This document shows, one piece after another, positions 21,308-28,840 of a stretch of 40,769 nt of DNA. The stretch lies in contig NZ_RJJD01000006.1 in the NCBI RefSeq assembly GCF_003721515.1, positions 1-40,769 of the forward strand, in the 5' to 3' direction. The position numbers and the translations under genes were made by a program. How positions within the stretch are numbered: position 1 is the first letter of the stretch; each line of letters starts with the position of its first letter. The DNA comes from Rufibacter latericius (lineage in GTDB: Bacteria; Bacteroidota; Bacteroidia; Cytophagales; Hymenobacteraceae). A model generated the notes under the pieces. The model did no database searches and was not told the DNA's origin. It worked only from the letters and a program-made list of their open reading frames with translations.

Positions 21308-23274
21308 CAGAACTCTACATTGAGGGGCAGCGCATGGACCTTGGGCCGGACACCATCATTGCCCGTACCTTCCAGCAGAACTTGCTTTCTTCACAGGGAA
21401 GCGTGGACAGCCCATATACCAACTCCTTCAGCCTGCCCTACACGAAGAACAACGCTAGGGTGCTGGGCAATCCTGAGGAGCCAACCAGCCTCACCGATAC
21501 GCCTTACATCAAACTGGACACGGTGATCCGGCAGCACGGCATTGAGCAGTTCCCCAGCTCCATTGCCGAGGTGCAGGGCTTTGAGGACAACGCCTACAAC
21601 GTGCAGGTGTTCGCCGGAGCCGTGCCGTTCTTTGACCTTTTGGGGGAGAAGACGCTGCAGGAACTGGACCTGAGCGAGTACAACCACCTGTGGGACTTCG
21701 CCAATGTGGCAGCCGGTGGGGTGGAGGGCGTGTATAGCTATGACCTGATTGATAGGGGCAAGCCGCTGGACCTTTCCAAGGTGCACCCTTCCTTCCTGTA
21801 TCCTTCTGTTTTCGCGAAAGCAATCTGGGAGCGGATCTTTCTGGAAGCCGGTGTGGGTGTGATCATGGCTGCGCATGAAGACTTGAACCGTTTGGTGCTG
21901 CCCTTCTGCAATGAGAAGCCGGTGCATAACCAGGCATGGATTGAGGCGCACACCGCCACTTATCCGGTGACCTCTAATGACCGAAATGGGGAGACTTACA
22001 CCGAGAAGGAGGTTCCAGTCACCGAGTACGGAACTTTGAAGGTAAGCATGCAGGTAGAGCTTACCAGCTTCAATAAGCCGGTGCAGGCCTTCTTCCAGCT
22101 TAAGAAGAATGGGAGAATCCTGCCTTTCACCTCCAAGTCTTCCACCTTCAGCAACTTCGGGGTGCACACCTTTGAGGTAGCCTATGAGATAGAGCCAGGC
22201 ATGGACCTTACGGGGCTTGTAGTGAACACGCACCTGCCTTCTTCCTCAGATACCACCTTCACCTACCAAGACTACACCTTTACCGTCAGCTATGACCAGG
22301 AGGCCTATTACGGCACCGAGTGGGATATAAGCCTGAACCTTCCCGACTTGAAACAGAAGGAATTCGTGCTGGCTTTATGCAAGCTGTTCGGCTGGTCTTT
22401 GGTGTATGAGCCCTATGAAGGAAGCATTCATGTGAAGCCACTGGCTGATGTGTTGGTAAATATGCCTCAAGCAAAGGATTGGAGCGGCAAGGTTGACTAC
22501 TCCGCCCGCCCGAAACTGGCCTACAGGTTACCAGAAACGGCCATAAACAACCTTTACACCTGGGCAGAGGACGAAACCGTGCCCGCCGGTTTGGGTGATG
22601 GGGTGCTGGTTGCCTCCAATGAGCACCTGGAGAAGGAGCGGAAAGCGGTAGAACTGCCCTTTGCTGCCTCTGAAGTGGTGAATGGACTCCTGAAAATAGG
22701 CCTGTTTTCCAGAAACAACCCTGTTTTGGAGAAACCCTACACCATGACGGTAGCCAATATGGCGGCCCGAGAGGCTATTCCGGAGATCGGGGACATTGAA
22801 ACGGTGCTGGTGGAGGATGCCAGCGACGACCCGACCGTGCCTAGTGGTAGTGCCATCTATACTTTTTACCGGCAGGTGGATTCATCTCAACCTGATCAAT
22901 GGGTAAAGGAGGAGCAGGAGGAGTATGACACCAACGGCATAGAGCCAAGACTTGCCCTTCTAGCCGATACCACAACCACTTTCACCCTGAAGCAGGGCAA
23001 CAGCACTCAAACAGTCACACGCCGCATGGTGGACTTCTCAGGCCTGCACTTTGCCGTGCTTCTGCCCAAGTACCACGAAGTGCCGCAACGGGTGCTTTCC
23101 CGGGTGCAGCTGCTGCGGGTGAACGTGCTGCTAACCGCGCAGGACTTTGCCGAACTGGACAGCACCGTGCCTGTCTGGGTGGAGCAGTTCCAGGACTTCT
23201 ATTACCTCAACAAAATAACTGACTACACCTCCGAGGCAGTGCCCTGTGAGGCTGAACTGATAAAACTGAACTAA
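21304..23274 (+). CDS. Large tail protein, distal tail/baseplate-like
   Basis: The 656-aa protein begins with a pattern common in Bacteroidota phage tail proteins (LYIEGQRMDLGPDTIIARTF, then SPYTNSFSLPYTKNNARVLG), followed by repeated beta segments and a C-terminal WVEQFQDFYYLNKITDYTS. Location directly before the tape measure gene fits a distal-tail or baseplate protein. It has no lytic motif. It overlaps the tape measure gene by one base. Confidence 0.6.
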   Translation: MTELYIEGQRMDLGPDTIIARTFQQNLLSSQGSVDSPYTNSFSLPYTKNNARVLGNPEEPTSLTDTPYIKLDTVIRQHGIEQFPSSIAEVQGFEDNAYNVQVFAGAVPFFDLLGEKTLQELDLSEYNHLWDFANVAAGGVEGVYSYDLIDRGKPLDLSKVHPSFLYPSVFAKAIWERIFLEAGVGVIMAAHEDLNRLVLPFCNEKPVHNQAWIEAHTATYPVTSNDRNGETYTEKEVPVTEYGTLKVSMQVELTSFNKPVQAFFQLKKNGRILPFTSKSSTFSNFGVHTFEVAYEIEPGMDLTGLVVNTHLPSSSDTTFTYQDYTFTVSYDQEAYYGTEWDISLNLPDLKQKEFVLALCKLFGWSLVYEPYEGSIHVKPLADVLVNMPQAKDWSGKVDYSARPKLAYRLPETAINNLYTWAEDETVPAGLGDGVLVASNEHLEKERKAVELPFAASEVVNGLLKIGLFSRNNPVLEKPYTMTVANMAAREAIPEIGDIETVLVEDASDDPTVPSGSAIYTFYRQVDSSQPDQWVKEEQEEYDTNGIEPRLALLADTTTTFTLKQGNSTQTVTRRMVDFSGLHFAVLLPKYHEVPQRVLSRVQLLRVNVLLTAQDFAELDSTVPVWVEQFQDFYYLNKITDYTSEAVPCEAELIKLN

Positions 23275-25823
23275 TGGCAGAAATGAACGAAACGGCCATC
23301 TTCGAGTTGAAGATAGACGCCGGTGCTTCTGAGAAACGGATTGCAGAGCTTACCGCTGACCTGATCAAGGCCAAAGAGGCAAAGGCGGCATTGGATAAGC
23401 AATACAAAGCCGGGGAGATCACGGTAGAGGAATACGGTAAGCAAACTGCTGCCAACAAACGGGCAACCACGGAGCTGACAGCAGAACTTGGGGCAGAGAC
23501 GAAGATACTTGCCCAGCATACCAAGCAGACCAAAGAGGCGGTTGGTTCCAATAACCAGATGCGGGCGCAGCTCTCGGGGCTTACCCAGCAGTACAACGCC
23601 TTAAGTAAGGCTGAAAGGGAGAACGTAGAAAATGGCGGCGTGCTGCAAAAGCAAATCAAAGAGCTTTCCGATGCACTAAAAGAGAATGAGTCTGCTGTGG
23701 GTGATAACCGTCGCAATGTGGGGAACTACGCTGGTGGGCTTCTGCAGGCAGTTGACGGAACCGGCTTGCTGGTAACCATTACCGATGCAGCCACCCAGGC
23801 ACAGGAGACATGGAATGCCATGCTGACTGTCAGCAAAGCCTCCTTAGCCGGGAATGTCAACGGGCTGAAGCTGCTCAAGGTAGCCCTTGCCGCAACCGGT
23901 ATAGGTTTGGTAGTACTTGCTTTGGGTGGGCTGGTTTCATTCCTCACCAGAACGCAGGAAGGCATGGATTGGGTGAGTGCCAAGACCAAAGGCCTGACCA
24001 CCGTCTTCACTTTCCTAATTGACAAACTCTCCGGAGTAGGGAAGATGCTGTTTGATGCCTTTGACAATCCCAAACAGGCACTGAAGGACTTGGTAGGCTT
24101 CATTGAAACTAACCTCATGAACCGGCTCAAGTCCTTTGCCGTGATCTGGGAAGGAATCCAGAACCGGGACCTGAAGAAAGTCAACAACGGGCTCTTTCAG
24201 ATGGCTACCGGGGTTGAGGACGTGATAGGCAAAACCGCTGCATTAGGGAAGGAACTGGCAGCAGTAGCCAAAGCCGGGGAGGATATTGAACGCCAGCAGC
24301 AACGGCTTGAGAAAGACCGCATCAACAACATCGCCACCAACAAAACGCTCCTAGGACTGATTGAAGCCCAGAAGAACATCCGGGACAACGAGTTCAACAG
24401 CATGGCCAAACGGAAGCAGGCCAATGAGGAAGCGGCTAAACTGGAGCAGCAACGCCTGAAAACCTTGGAAGACCTTGCCCAACGTCAGGTGGATATCCTG
24501 ATGCAGGAAGCCAACCTGCGCGGAGGAATTGATAAGCTACGCAATGAGGAGGTGCAGAAAATCAAAGAGGCAGAAAACGAGCTTGCTGACATCAGGGAAG
24601 ATTCTTTGGGCCGGCAGAATGAGACCATCACCAACCGTTACCAGTTGGAGCAGGAGGCTTTGCAGAAGTCAAAGGAACTGGAGATGCAGCGGCTTGAGGC
24701 TGCCAAGGCCCGCATCGAAGCGGAACTTCTGTTTGCCAAGGAAGGTACCCGCGAGTACCTGGCTATTCAGGAAAGGCTCATTCAACAGGAGCTGGTGATC
24801 CAGAACAAAGGTGCTGGCCTAAGCAGGGAGCAACGCAAGCTTAATGAACTCAAAGCAAATGCCGAGATACTGAAACTACGCTCTGAGTTTTACCAGAAGG
24901 TGGCCTTGGAGGAAATGAAGTATCTGGGTGAGATGGATGTGTTCCATGAAGACAGTAACCAGGCAGCCAAGGATCAGCTAAAGGAGCAGAACCAGGCCAC
25001 CTTTGCTGCTATGGAAGAACGCCGAAAACTGACTGAGGAGAAGGCCCGAGAAGCATCACAGGCCCAAATAGATGCTGCCAAGGAGACCAAGGAGAAGCTT
25101 GCTGAGATTGACCAAGAACACCTTGATCTTGCCATAGAGACCACCAATGCTTTATCAAGTTTAGTAGAGTTGGTAGGTGCGCAAAATGAGGAGGCCGCCA
25201 ATTTTCAACGGGCGCTCGCTGTTTTCCAGATTGGTATATCTGCAGCAAAGGCTATCATGAGCGGTATTGAGAAAGCATCTGAGGCGGGGCCATTCCCTGC
25301 TAACCTTCTGGCTATTGCTGGGACGGTGGCAACAACGCTGGGGTATATTGCCCAGGCTAAAGCATTGCTATCTGAAGGTGATGCACCTAAGGCGCCTAAG
25401 TTCAAAGGGGCAAGGGGTGGAGTCTTACGCGGTCCATCCCATTCACAGGGAGGTATCAGAGGTACTGGCCGATTCAGCAATATTGAGGTAGAGGGAGATG
25501 AGGCGGTTTTAACTAAAGGCGTCACCAAAAACCCGGTACTCTTTACCATGGCCTCTATGATCAACCAGCTCGGGGGCGGGGTTTCTCTGGGGCCTACCAA
25601 GTACGGGGCGTTGGGCGGTATAATCCTTCCGCAGTCTGACAGGCAGATCACCATGGAGCAGGCGCTTCAACCTGCCATGGTACAGCCATCAATTCCACTG
25701 GGCATAGACTATACACAATTGGCAGCTGCAATGAAAAGAGTAAAAATTTATACTGAGGTCACTAAGATTAATAGGGCTCAGGAAGAAATAATTTATACCA
25801 GAGGGAGGGCTAGTGAGAGGTAA
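23274..25823 (+). CDS. Tail tape measure protein
   Basis: The 849-aa protein sets tail length. The N-terminal 150 residues and the middle (about 330-640) are long coiled coils rich in Lys, Glu, Ala and Gln (EEAAKLEQQRLKTLEDLAQR and similar). A hydrophobic segment at about 200-222 (ALAATGIGLVVLALGGLVSF) and a second at about 640-700 are typical membrane-associated regions of tape measures. The C-terminus has a GGVLRGPSHSQGGI glycine segment, commonly seen in this family. At 849 aa it predicts a tail of roughly 125 nm using the usual 1.5 angstrom per residue. Confidence 0.9.
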   Translation: MAEMNETAIFELKIDAGASEKRIAELTADLIKAKEAKAALDKQYKAGEITVEEYGKQTAANKRATTELTAELGAETKILAQHTKQTKEAVGSNNQMRAQLSGLTQQYNALSKAERENVENGGVLQKQIKELSDALKENESAVGDNRRNVGNYAGGLLQAVDGTGLLVTITDAATQAQETWNAMLTVSKASLAGNVNGLKLLKVALAATGIGLVVLALGGLVSFLTRTQEGMDWVSAKTKGLTTVFTFLIDKLSGVGKMLFDAFDNPKQALKDLVGFIETNLMNRLKSFAVIWEGIQNRDLKKVNNGLFQMATGVEDVIGKTAALGKELAAVAKAGEDIERQQQRLEKDRINNIATNKTLLGLIEAQKNIRDNEFNSMAKRKQANEEAAKLEQQRLKTLEDLAQRQVDILMQEANLRGGIDKLRNEEVQKIKEAENELADIREDSLGRQNETITNRYQLEQEALQKSKELEMQRLEAAKARIEAELLFAKEGTREYLAIQERLIQQELVIQNKGAGLSREQRKLNELKANAEILKLRSEFYQKVALEEMKYLGEMDVFHEDSNQAAKDQLKEQNQATFAAMEERRKLTEEKAREASQAQIDAAKETKEKLAEIDQEHLDLAIETTNALSSLVELVGAQNEEAANFQRALAVFQIGISAAKAIMSGIEKASEAGPFPANLLAIAGTVATTLGYIAQAKALLSEGDAPKAPKFKGARGGVLRGPSHSQGGIRGTGRFSNIEVEGDEAVLTKGVTKNPVLFTMASMINQLGGGVSLGPTKYGALGGIILPQSDRQITMEQALQPAMVQPSIPLGIDYTQLAAAMKRVKIYTEVTKINRAQEEIIYTRGRASER

Positions 25824-25829
25824 TAAAAA

Positions 25830-25858
25830 AAAAGGGGAGACTAATCATCTCCCCTTTT
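25830..25858. terminator. Bidirectional terminator after tape measure gene
   Basis: AAAAGGGGAGA (25830-25840) and TCTCCCCTTTT (25848-25858) form a perfect 11-bp stem with a 7-nt loop, ending in a T run on either strand. It separates the rightward tail operon from the leftward lipoprotein gene and can serve both. Confidence 0.9.
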
Positions 25859-25876
25859 AAATTGATCTGCTAGCTA

Positions 25877-26329
25877 CTATTCTTCACGGTCAAAAGTTAT
25901 AACTGTGTAAGAGTTATAACCCTGTGCTGTCCTAGGCTGGGCAGACTTTAAGATGAGGTTTCCCTTAGTGATCGAAGTTATCTCATACTCCCATTTTGTT
26001 GAGGATTGTATTGTTAGAAACAACTTATTTGTAATCTCACTCAGAGTATAAAGAGGAGATTCATTTAACTCCCCATTTATGAAAATCTTTACTGTTGTCT
26101 GATTGAAATCATACTTGGTGTCTTGCATATAAGAGTCCTTAGAGTCATATAGCTGTCCTGAAGAGGTGTACCGCTCGACCTTTAAATTTGTCATCTCCCA
26201 TTTACCTTGAAGGAGTTCTTTAGTCGCGCTTACCTTAGAGATGATTTCATTCTCTTCTTCGTCTTTGTCATCACCGCAGCCGGAGAATACTGCAAGGAAC
26301 AGGAGGAGGGGGAGTAGGAGTTTTTTCAT
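25877..26329 (-). CDS. Lipocalin-like lipoprotein, probable moron
   Basis: The 150-aa product has a signal peptide with lipobox FSGC (Cys18), an acidic stretch (DDKDEEENEI) and a domain beginning LLQGKWEMTNLKVERY typical of lipocalin-like lipoproteins of Bacteroidota. The rest is beta-rich with no membrane helix. It is AT-richer than the phage core, stands alone on the minus strand between convergent terminator and its own promoter, and is likely expressed in the lysogen. Surface modification or superinfection exclusion is a plausible role but not shown. Confidence 0.75.
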   Translation of the reverse strand: MKKLLLPLLLFLAVFSGCGDDKDEEENEIISKVSATKELLQGKWEMTNLKVERYTSSGQLYDSKDSYMQDTKYDFNQTTVKIFINGELNESPLYTLSEITNKLFLTIQSSTKWEYEITSITKGNLILKSAQPRTAQGYNSYTVITFDREE

Positions 26330-26361
26330 GGAATTGAATATTGGGACTATTTGAAGTTTCC

Positions 26362-26403
26362 CAAAGATAGCGATTGTTTTGAATTGGCCTCTTTGGCTAA
26401 TTC
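26362..26403 (-). promoter_or_regulatory. Promoter of the lipoprotein gene with inverted repeat
   Basis: On the minus strand TATCTTTG (complement of 26362-26369) is an exact TAnnTTTG match, 33 bp upstream of the ATG. GAATTGGCC (26381-26389) and GGCTAATTC (26395-26403) form an inverted repeat with one wobble, covering the -33 region. No TTG is seen at ideal spacing. Confidence 0.45.
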
Positions 26404-26485
26404 AAAGAACCTTATTGCACTCCCATCCAAGAACCTGCTTTTCGTGGTATCTTGTGGGAGTTAAACTAAACCAAATATTTAATTT

Positions 26486-26749
26486 ATGAATTCAGATTTA
26501 GACGCAGTAGCCCTTAATGTATTAATCCACCTTTATGATATCAAAGACATAGGAATGTTTGCTAATCGCAAATATCATAAGGTCTCGGAATTGTTGAAAG
26601 AATTAAAGATAGCAGACCCTACTGGCAACTTAAAGAATGTTGTTTATGCTGATTTAGCAAATTCAGGGTATGTAAGTGTGGCAGCTGAATCCCTAGCCAT
26701 AAATGAAAATGGAATTAAATTTGTAGAGAAGCGATATAAATCATCTTAA
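26486..26749 (+). CDS. Small hypothetical protein, possible winged helix
   Basis: The 87-aa low-GC gene stands alone on the plus strand, divergent from the lipoprotein gene and followed by its own terminator. The order of helices and the NLKNVVYADLANSGYVSVAA segment followed by ITNENGIKF-like NENGIKFVEKRY is reminiscent of small winged-helix proteins. No conserved family could be assigned. Confidence 0.6.
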   Translation: MNSDLDAVALNVLIHLYDIKDIGMFANRKYHKVSELLKELKIADPTGNLKNVVYADLANSGYVSVAAESLAINENGIKFVEKRYKSS

Positions 26750-26750
26750 C

Positions 26751-26780
26751 AAAAAAGCCTCGGGAGACCGGGGCTTTTTT
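26751..26780. terminator. Bidirectional terminator
   Basis: AAAAAAGCCTCGG and CCGGGGCTTTTTT pair across a GAGA loop with a single T-G wobble, leaving T runs on both strands. It separates the plus-strand gene ending at 26749 from the end of the leftward operon at 26784. Confidence 0.9.
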
Positions 26781-26783
26781 ATT

Positions 26784-27026
26784 TTATACTGCATAGCTGT
26801 AAACAGAGCAGCGGCTTGCTTCCACCTCTTCTGTTGTTAGAATCCTGAACCCATGTAGTTTCTCCTTTGCCCGTATGTACTTGGCGTGGGAGCATACTGA
26901 ACAGGAGCAGGGCGTCCCGTGGCTACGGAAGGCATAGAACTTGCCCTCTCCATCTTTGAGGCCGTATTTGATCAGCCGCTTCTTGTATTTGAGCATCTTC
27001 AACTCATGACGCCTTGCTTTGTTCAT
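26784..27026 (-). CDS. Small CSCSVCSH protein, possible zinc binding
   Basis: The 80-aa product has a basic N-terminus (NKARRHELKMLKYKKRLIKY), then GKFYAFRSHGTPCSCSVCSH, a compact Cys cluster. This sequence type is widespread in Bacteroidota genomes and mobile elements without a known function. It is the last gene of the leftward operon and overlaps the UmuD-like gene by 4 bases. Confidence 0.7.
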   Translation of the reverse strand: MNKARRHELKMLKYKKRLIKYGLKDGEGKFYAFRSHGTPCSCSVCSHAKYIRAKEKLHGFRILTTEEVEASRCSVYSYAV

Positions 27027-27373
27027 GGTTTACGCTGTTTATATACCTCTCTTCTATGGAGACCCACCACGGTTCCCCAGTGCTCGCAGACCGCCATGCG
27101 TAGGGGCCTGGTCTCCGGTTCGGTGTGCAGGTATTCCCCTTCCAAGCGGCGCACCAGAAACTTATCCTTATAGGTGACCATCACGATGTCCCCGCTCTTC
27201 GGCTTCACATCACGGTCCACCTGCAACAGGTCACCTTCCACGATGTGCGCCCCTTTCATATCGTTGCTGCCCATCTTGAAGTTATAGGCGCTGGCAGGGT
27301 TTGGGGTGCTGTAGGTGTTCAGGTCAATCTTCTCCTCGCCGTGCTTCTCCAGGTCGTACACTCTTCTCTCCAT
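27023..27373 (-). CDS. UmuD'-like S24 protein lacking catalytic Ser and Lys
   Basis: The 116-aa product follows the UmuD/LexA C-terminal fold: DLNTYSTPNPASAYNFKMGS, then VEGDLLQVDRDVKPKSGDIV and KFLVRRLEGE and a final HWGTVVGLHRR. Aligned to UmuD, the catalytic Ser of GDSM is replaced by Asp38 (SNDM) and the Lys of VKRL by Arg75 (VRRL), so self-cleavage should be lost. Length equals processed UmuD' rather than full UmuD. No UmuC partner is encoded in the window. It may modulate the host SOS response or error-prone polymerase. Confidence 0.75.
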   Translation of the reverse strand: MERRVYDLEKHGEEKIDLNTYSTPNPASAYNFKMGSNDMKGAHIVEGDLLQVDRDVKPKSGDIVMVTYKDKFLVRRLEGEYLHTEPETRPLRMAVCEHWGTVVGLHRREVYKQRKP

Positions 27374-27418
27374 GCTTGCAAAATTAGCAACGGGAAAGAG
27401 AAAAGCTAATGGGGTTAG

Positions 27419-27640
27419 TTATTTCCTGAGGTAAGTGGGGTCACTGATTGTCTGTTTGCCATCTTTGCCAAAGCTCCAGATGTTTGAGTCTTCCCTCTTT
27501 TCGGTCAGGATCTCCTTATCCATGGAGACTTCTATTTTGTTCTTCCTACGGATTGAGCGGTTTGCGTGGCGTTTATCCTTCTTTTCGGATTCGCACTTAG
27601 AGATACCGCCAATGTTTATCTTCTTTCTGCTACGTGCCAT
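27419..27640 (-). CDS. Small basic protein common in Bacteroidota phages
   Basis: Starting at the internal ATG 27640 (MARSRKKINIGGISKCESEK) gives 73 aa; an upstream ATG would overlap the preceding gene. The ARSRKK..IGGISK..SEKKDKR pattern is recurrent in Bacteroidota prophages. It is strongly basic (RHANRSIRRKNK) and may bind nucleic acid. Function unknown. Confidence 0.7.
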   Translation of the reverse strand: MARSRKKINIGGISKCESEKKDKRHANRSIRRKNKIEVSMDKEILTEKREDSNIWSFGKDGKQTISDPTYLRK

Positions 27641-27665
27641 GGGTATGTTACCGACATGAATGTCG

Positions 27666-27797
27666 TTAAGATGAATACTTTTCCACCAACTTCCACAGTG
27701 CAAGCAGGGCCAGAACCACCAGGCCTAAGATCAGCTTCGGTTTCAGGTTGTGCCAGAACCAGTCATTGCGGTCCCATTCGCGGCGGTCTTTCTTCAT
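27666..27797 (-). CDS. 43-aa single-pass membrane protein
   Basis: The short frame reads MKKDRREWDRNDWFWHNLKP, followed by a hydrophobic helix (KLILGLVVLALLALWKLV) and a polar end. It begins 5 bases after the stop of the upstream gene in the leftward operon. The charged N-terminus and single helix suggest an inner-membrane peptide; antiholin or exclusion roles are possible but unsupported. Confidence 0.6.
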   Translation of the reverse strand: MKKDRREWDRNDWFWHNLKPKLILGLVVLALLALWKLVEKYSS

Positions 27798-27801
27798 GGG
27801 G

Positions 27802-28149
27802 TTAGGCGGCTAATCCTAGTAGACTCTTTTCTTCTGGTGTAAGTTTAGCTAGCGCTGCTTGTTTAGCTAGCTCTTGTTTTTGCCTTTGAGTGAGTGGCCT
27901 TTTAGGTTCTACTGTAATGATACATGGAACGTACTCTGCCTTTCCCGGATATAGTTCTCTAAGATGTTTCTTGCAAATAGGGAAGTAGAAACTACCTAAT
28001 GACTTCTGAACTTTAACTATGCCGTTAGCAATGTTCCCGCATTGATCGCAGGAGACATGGGTCCCATCTTCATTTTGGAGAATCCAACGGATATACCCTG
28101 AGTAGTATTTACGTTCAAAATAACTTCTTAATTGGGCGAATCTGCTCAT
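27802..28149 (-). CDS. Hypothetical protein with Cys/His zinc-binding pattern
   Basis: The 115-aa product contains CDQCGNIANGIVKVQ followed by FPICKKHLRELYP, i.e. two CxxC/CxxxH-type pairs that could hold one zinc ion. The C-terminal 40 residues are helical and rich in Gln, Ala and Lys. It overlaps the next upstream gene by 4 bases. No family recognised. Confidence 0.65.
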   Translation of the reverse strand: MSRFAQLRSYFERKYYSGYIRWILQNEDGTHVSCDQCGNIANGIVKVQKSLGSFYFPICKKHLRELYPGKAEYVPCIITVEPKRPLTQRQKQELAKQAALAKLTPEEKSLLGLAA

Positions 28150-28361
28150 AGCGGTAATGTCATTTGTCTTGGTGAGATATGTTCCGGACTGGGCTTATCC
28201 CTTCCCTCGGCAAGGAGCTGCTTCATATGCCGCCACGGCTCAGGGTGGTTGGTGAACTCGGCAAAGGCCACCATGGCATCAACGGCTTCCAGCCTGCGGA
28301 TAGCTGCGTCCCGCTCGGCTTCTAGCTGGTCGTAGGTGGGCTTAGGCAGTTGCTTCTTCAT
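28146..28361 (-). CDS. Small coiled-coil protein ending in QMTLPL
   Basis: The 71-aa product is helical in its first half (YDQLEAERDAAIRRLEAVDA) and ends PRQMTLPL. QMTLPL (66-71) resembles the hexapeptide form of beta-clamp binding motifs (for example QLSLPL in Hda). It overlaps both neighbours by 4 bases within the leftward operon. It may bind the host sliding clamp; there is no direct proof. Confidence 0.6.
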   Translation of the reverse strand: MKKQLPKPTYDQLEAERDAAIRRLEAVDAMVAFAEFTNHPEPWRHMKQLLAEGRDKPSPEHISPRQMTLPL

Positions 28362-28561
28362 GCGGCCATTGCGTAGTCTTCATCTGGGCTTGGCTTGAGC
28401 TTCTTAATGCGGAAACCTACTATCCCTTGAGGCAAGCAAACGGCTTCATTTATGTAGAGGTGTTTCCGGTAAATCCAACCGGTAAAGCCGGAGAAGTCAG
28501 GCCGGTCTTGATATATCCAGTCCCTTCCCCCTGTATCGGACATATACTTCTTCTGACTCAT
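28358..28561 (-). CDS. Small hypothetical protein
   Basis: The 67-aa product is rich in aromatic residues (GGRDWIYQDRPDFSGFTGWI) and appears to be a small beta-fold protein. It begins 1 base after the stop of the RHH gene and overlaps the next gene by 4 bases. Function unknown. Confidence 0.6.
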   Translation of the reverse strand: MSQKKYMSDTGGRDWIYQDRPDFSGFTGWIYRKHLYINEAVCLPQGIVGFRIKKLKPSPDEDYAMAA

Positions 28562-28562
28562 A

Positions 28563-28730
28563 TCAAGCTGCCTTATCTGATTTAAAATCCTGTACGTCCT
28601 GCCGGGCCAGACTCCTGAGCCATTCGCCCTCGGTTTTAAAGCCTCTCGCGTTGTAAACCGCCTTTACTTCCTTCTTGAATTCCTCGGGGACTTCGGCCTT
28701 GATAACCGTTGTTTTCTTGCGCTTACTCAT
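28563..28730 (-). CDS. Ribbon-helix-helix-like regulator
   Basis: The start at ATG 28730 (MSKRKKTTVIKAEVPEEFKK) gives 55 aa. TTVIKAEVPEEFKKEVKAVY followed by GFKTEGEWLRSLARQ has the strand-helix-helix pattern of RHH repressors. It is the first gene of the leftward operon and a palindrome lies 15 bp upstream of its start, which fits autoregulation. Confidence 0.65.
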   Translation of the reverse strand: MSKRKKTTVIKAEVPEEFKKEVKAVYNARGFKTEGEWLRSLARQDVQDFKSDKAA

Positions 28731-28745
28731 TGTATAAAATATTGA

Positions 28746-28760
28746 GTACGTATTACGTAC
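28746..28760. promoter_or_regulatory. Palindromic operator GTACGT-ATT-ACGTAC
   Basis: This perfect inverted repeat with 3-bp spacer lies between the RHH gene (start 28730, leftward) and the capsid protease gene (start 28841, rightward). It is a good candidate site for the RHH protein and could control both directions. No TAnnTTTG element is obvious on either strand here. Confidence 0.5.
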
Positions 28761-28840
28761 GTGAATATAACTAAACCATAGCTTTAATACAACCAAATAG
28801 CCAATTTTGTACTACTTCCTCCTAAAGAAAGTACACGACC

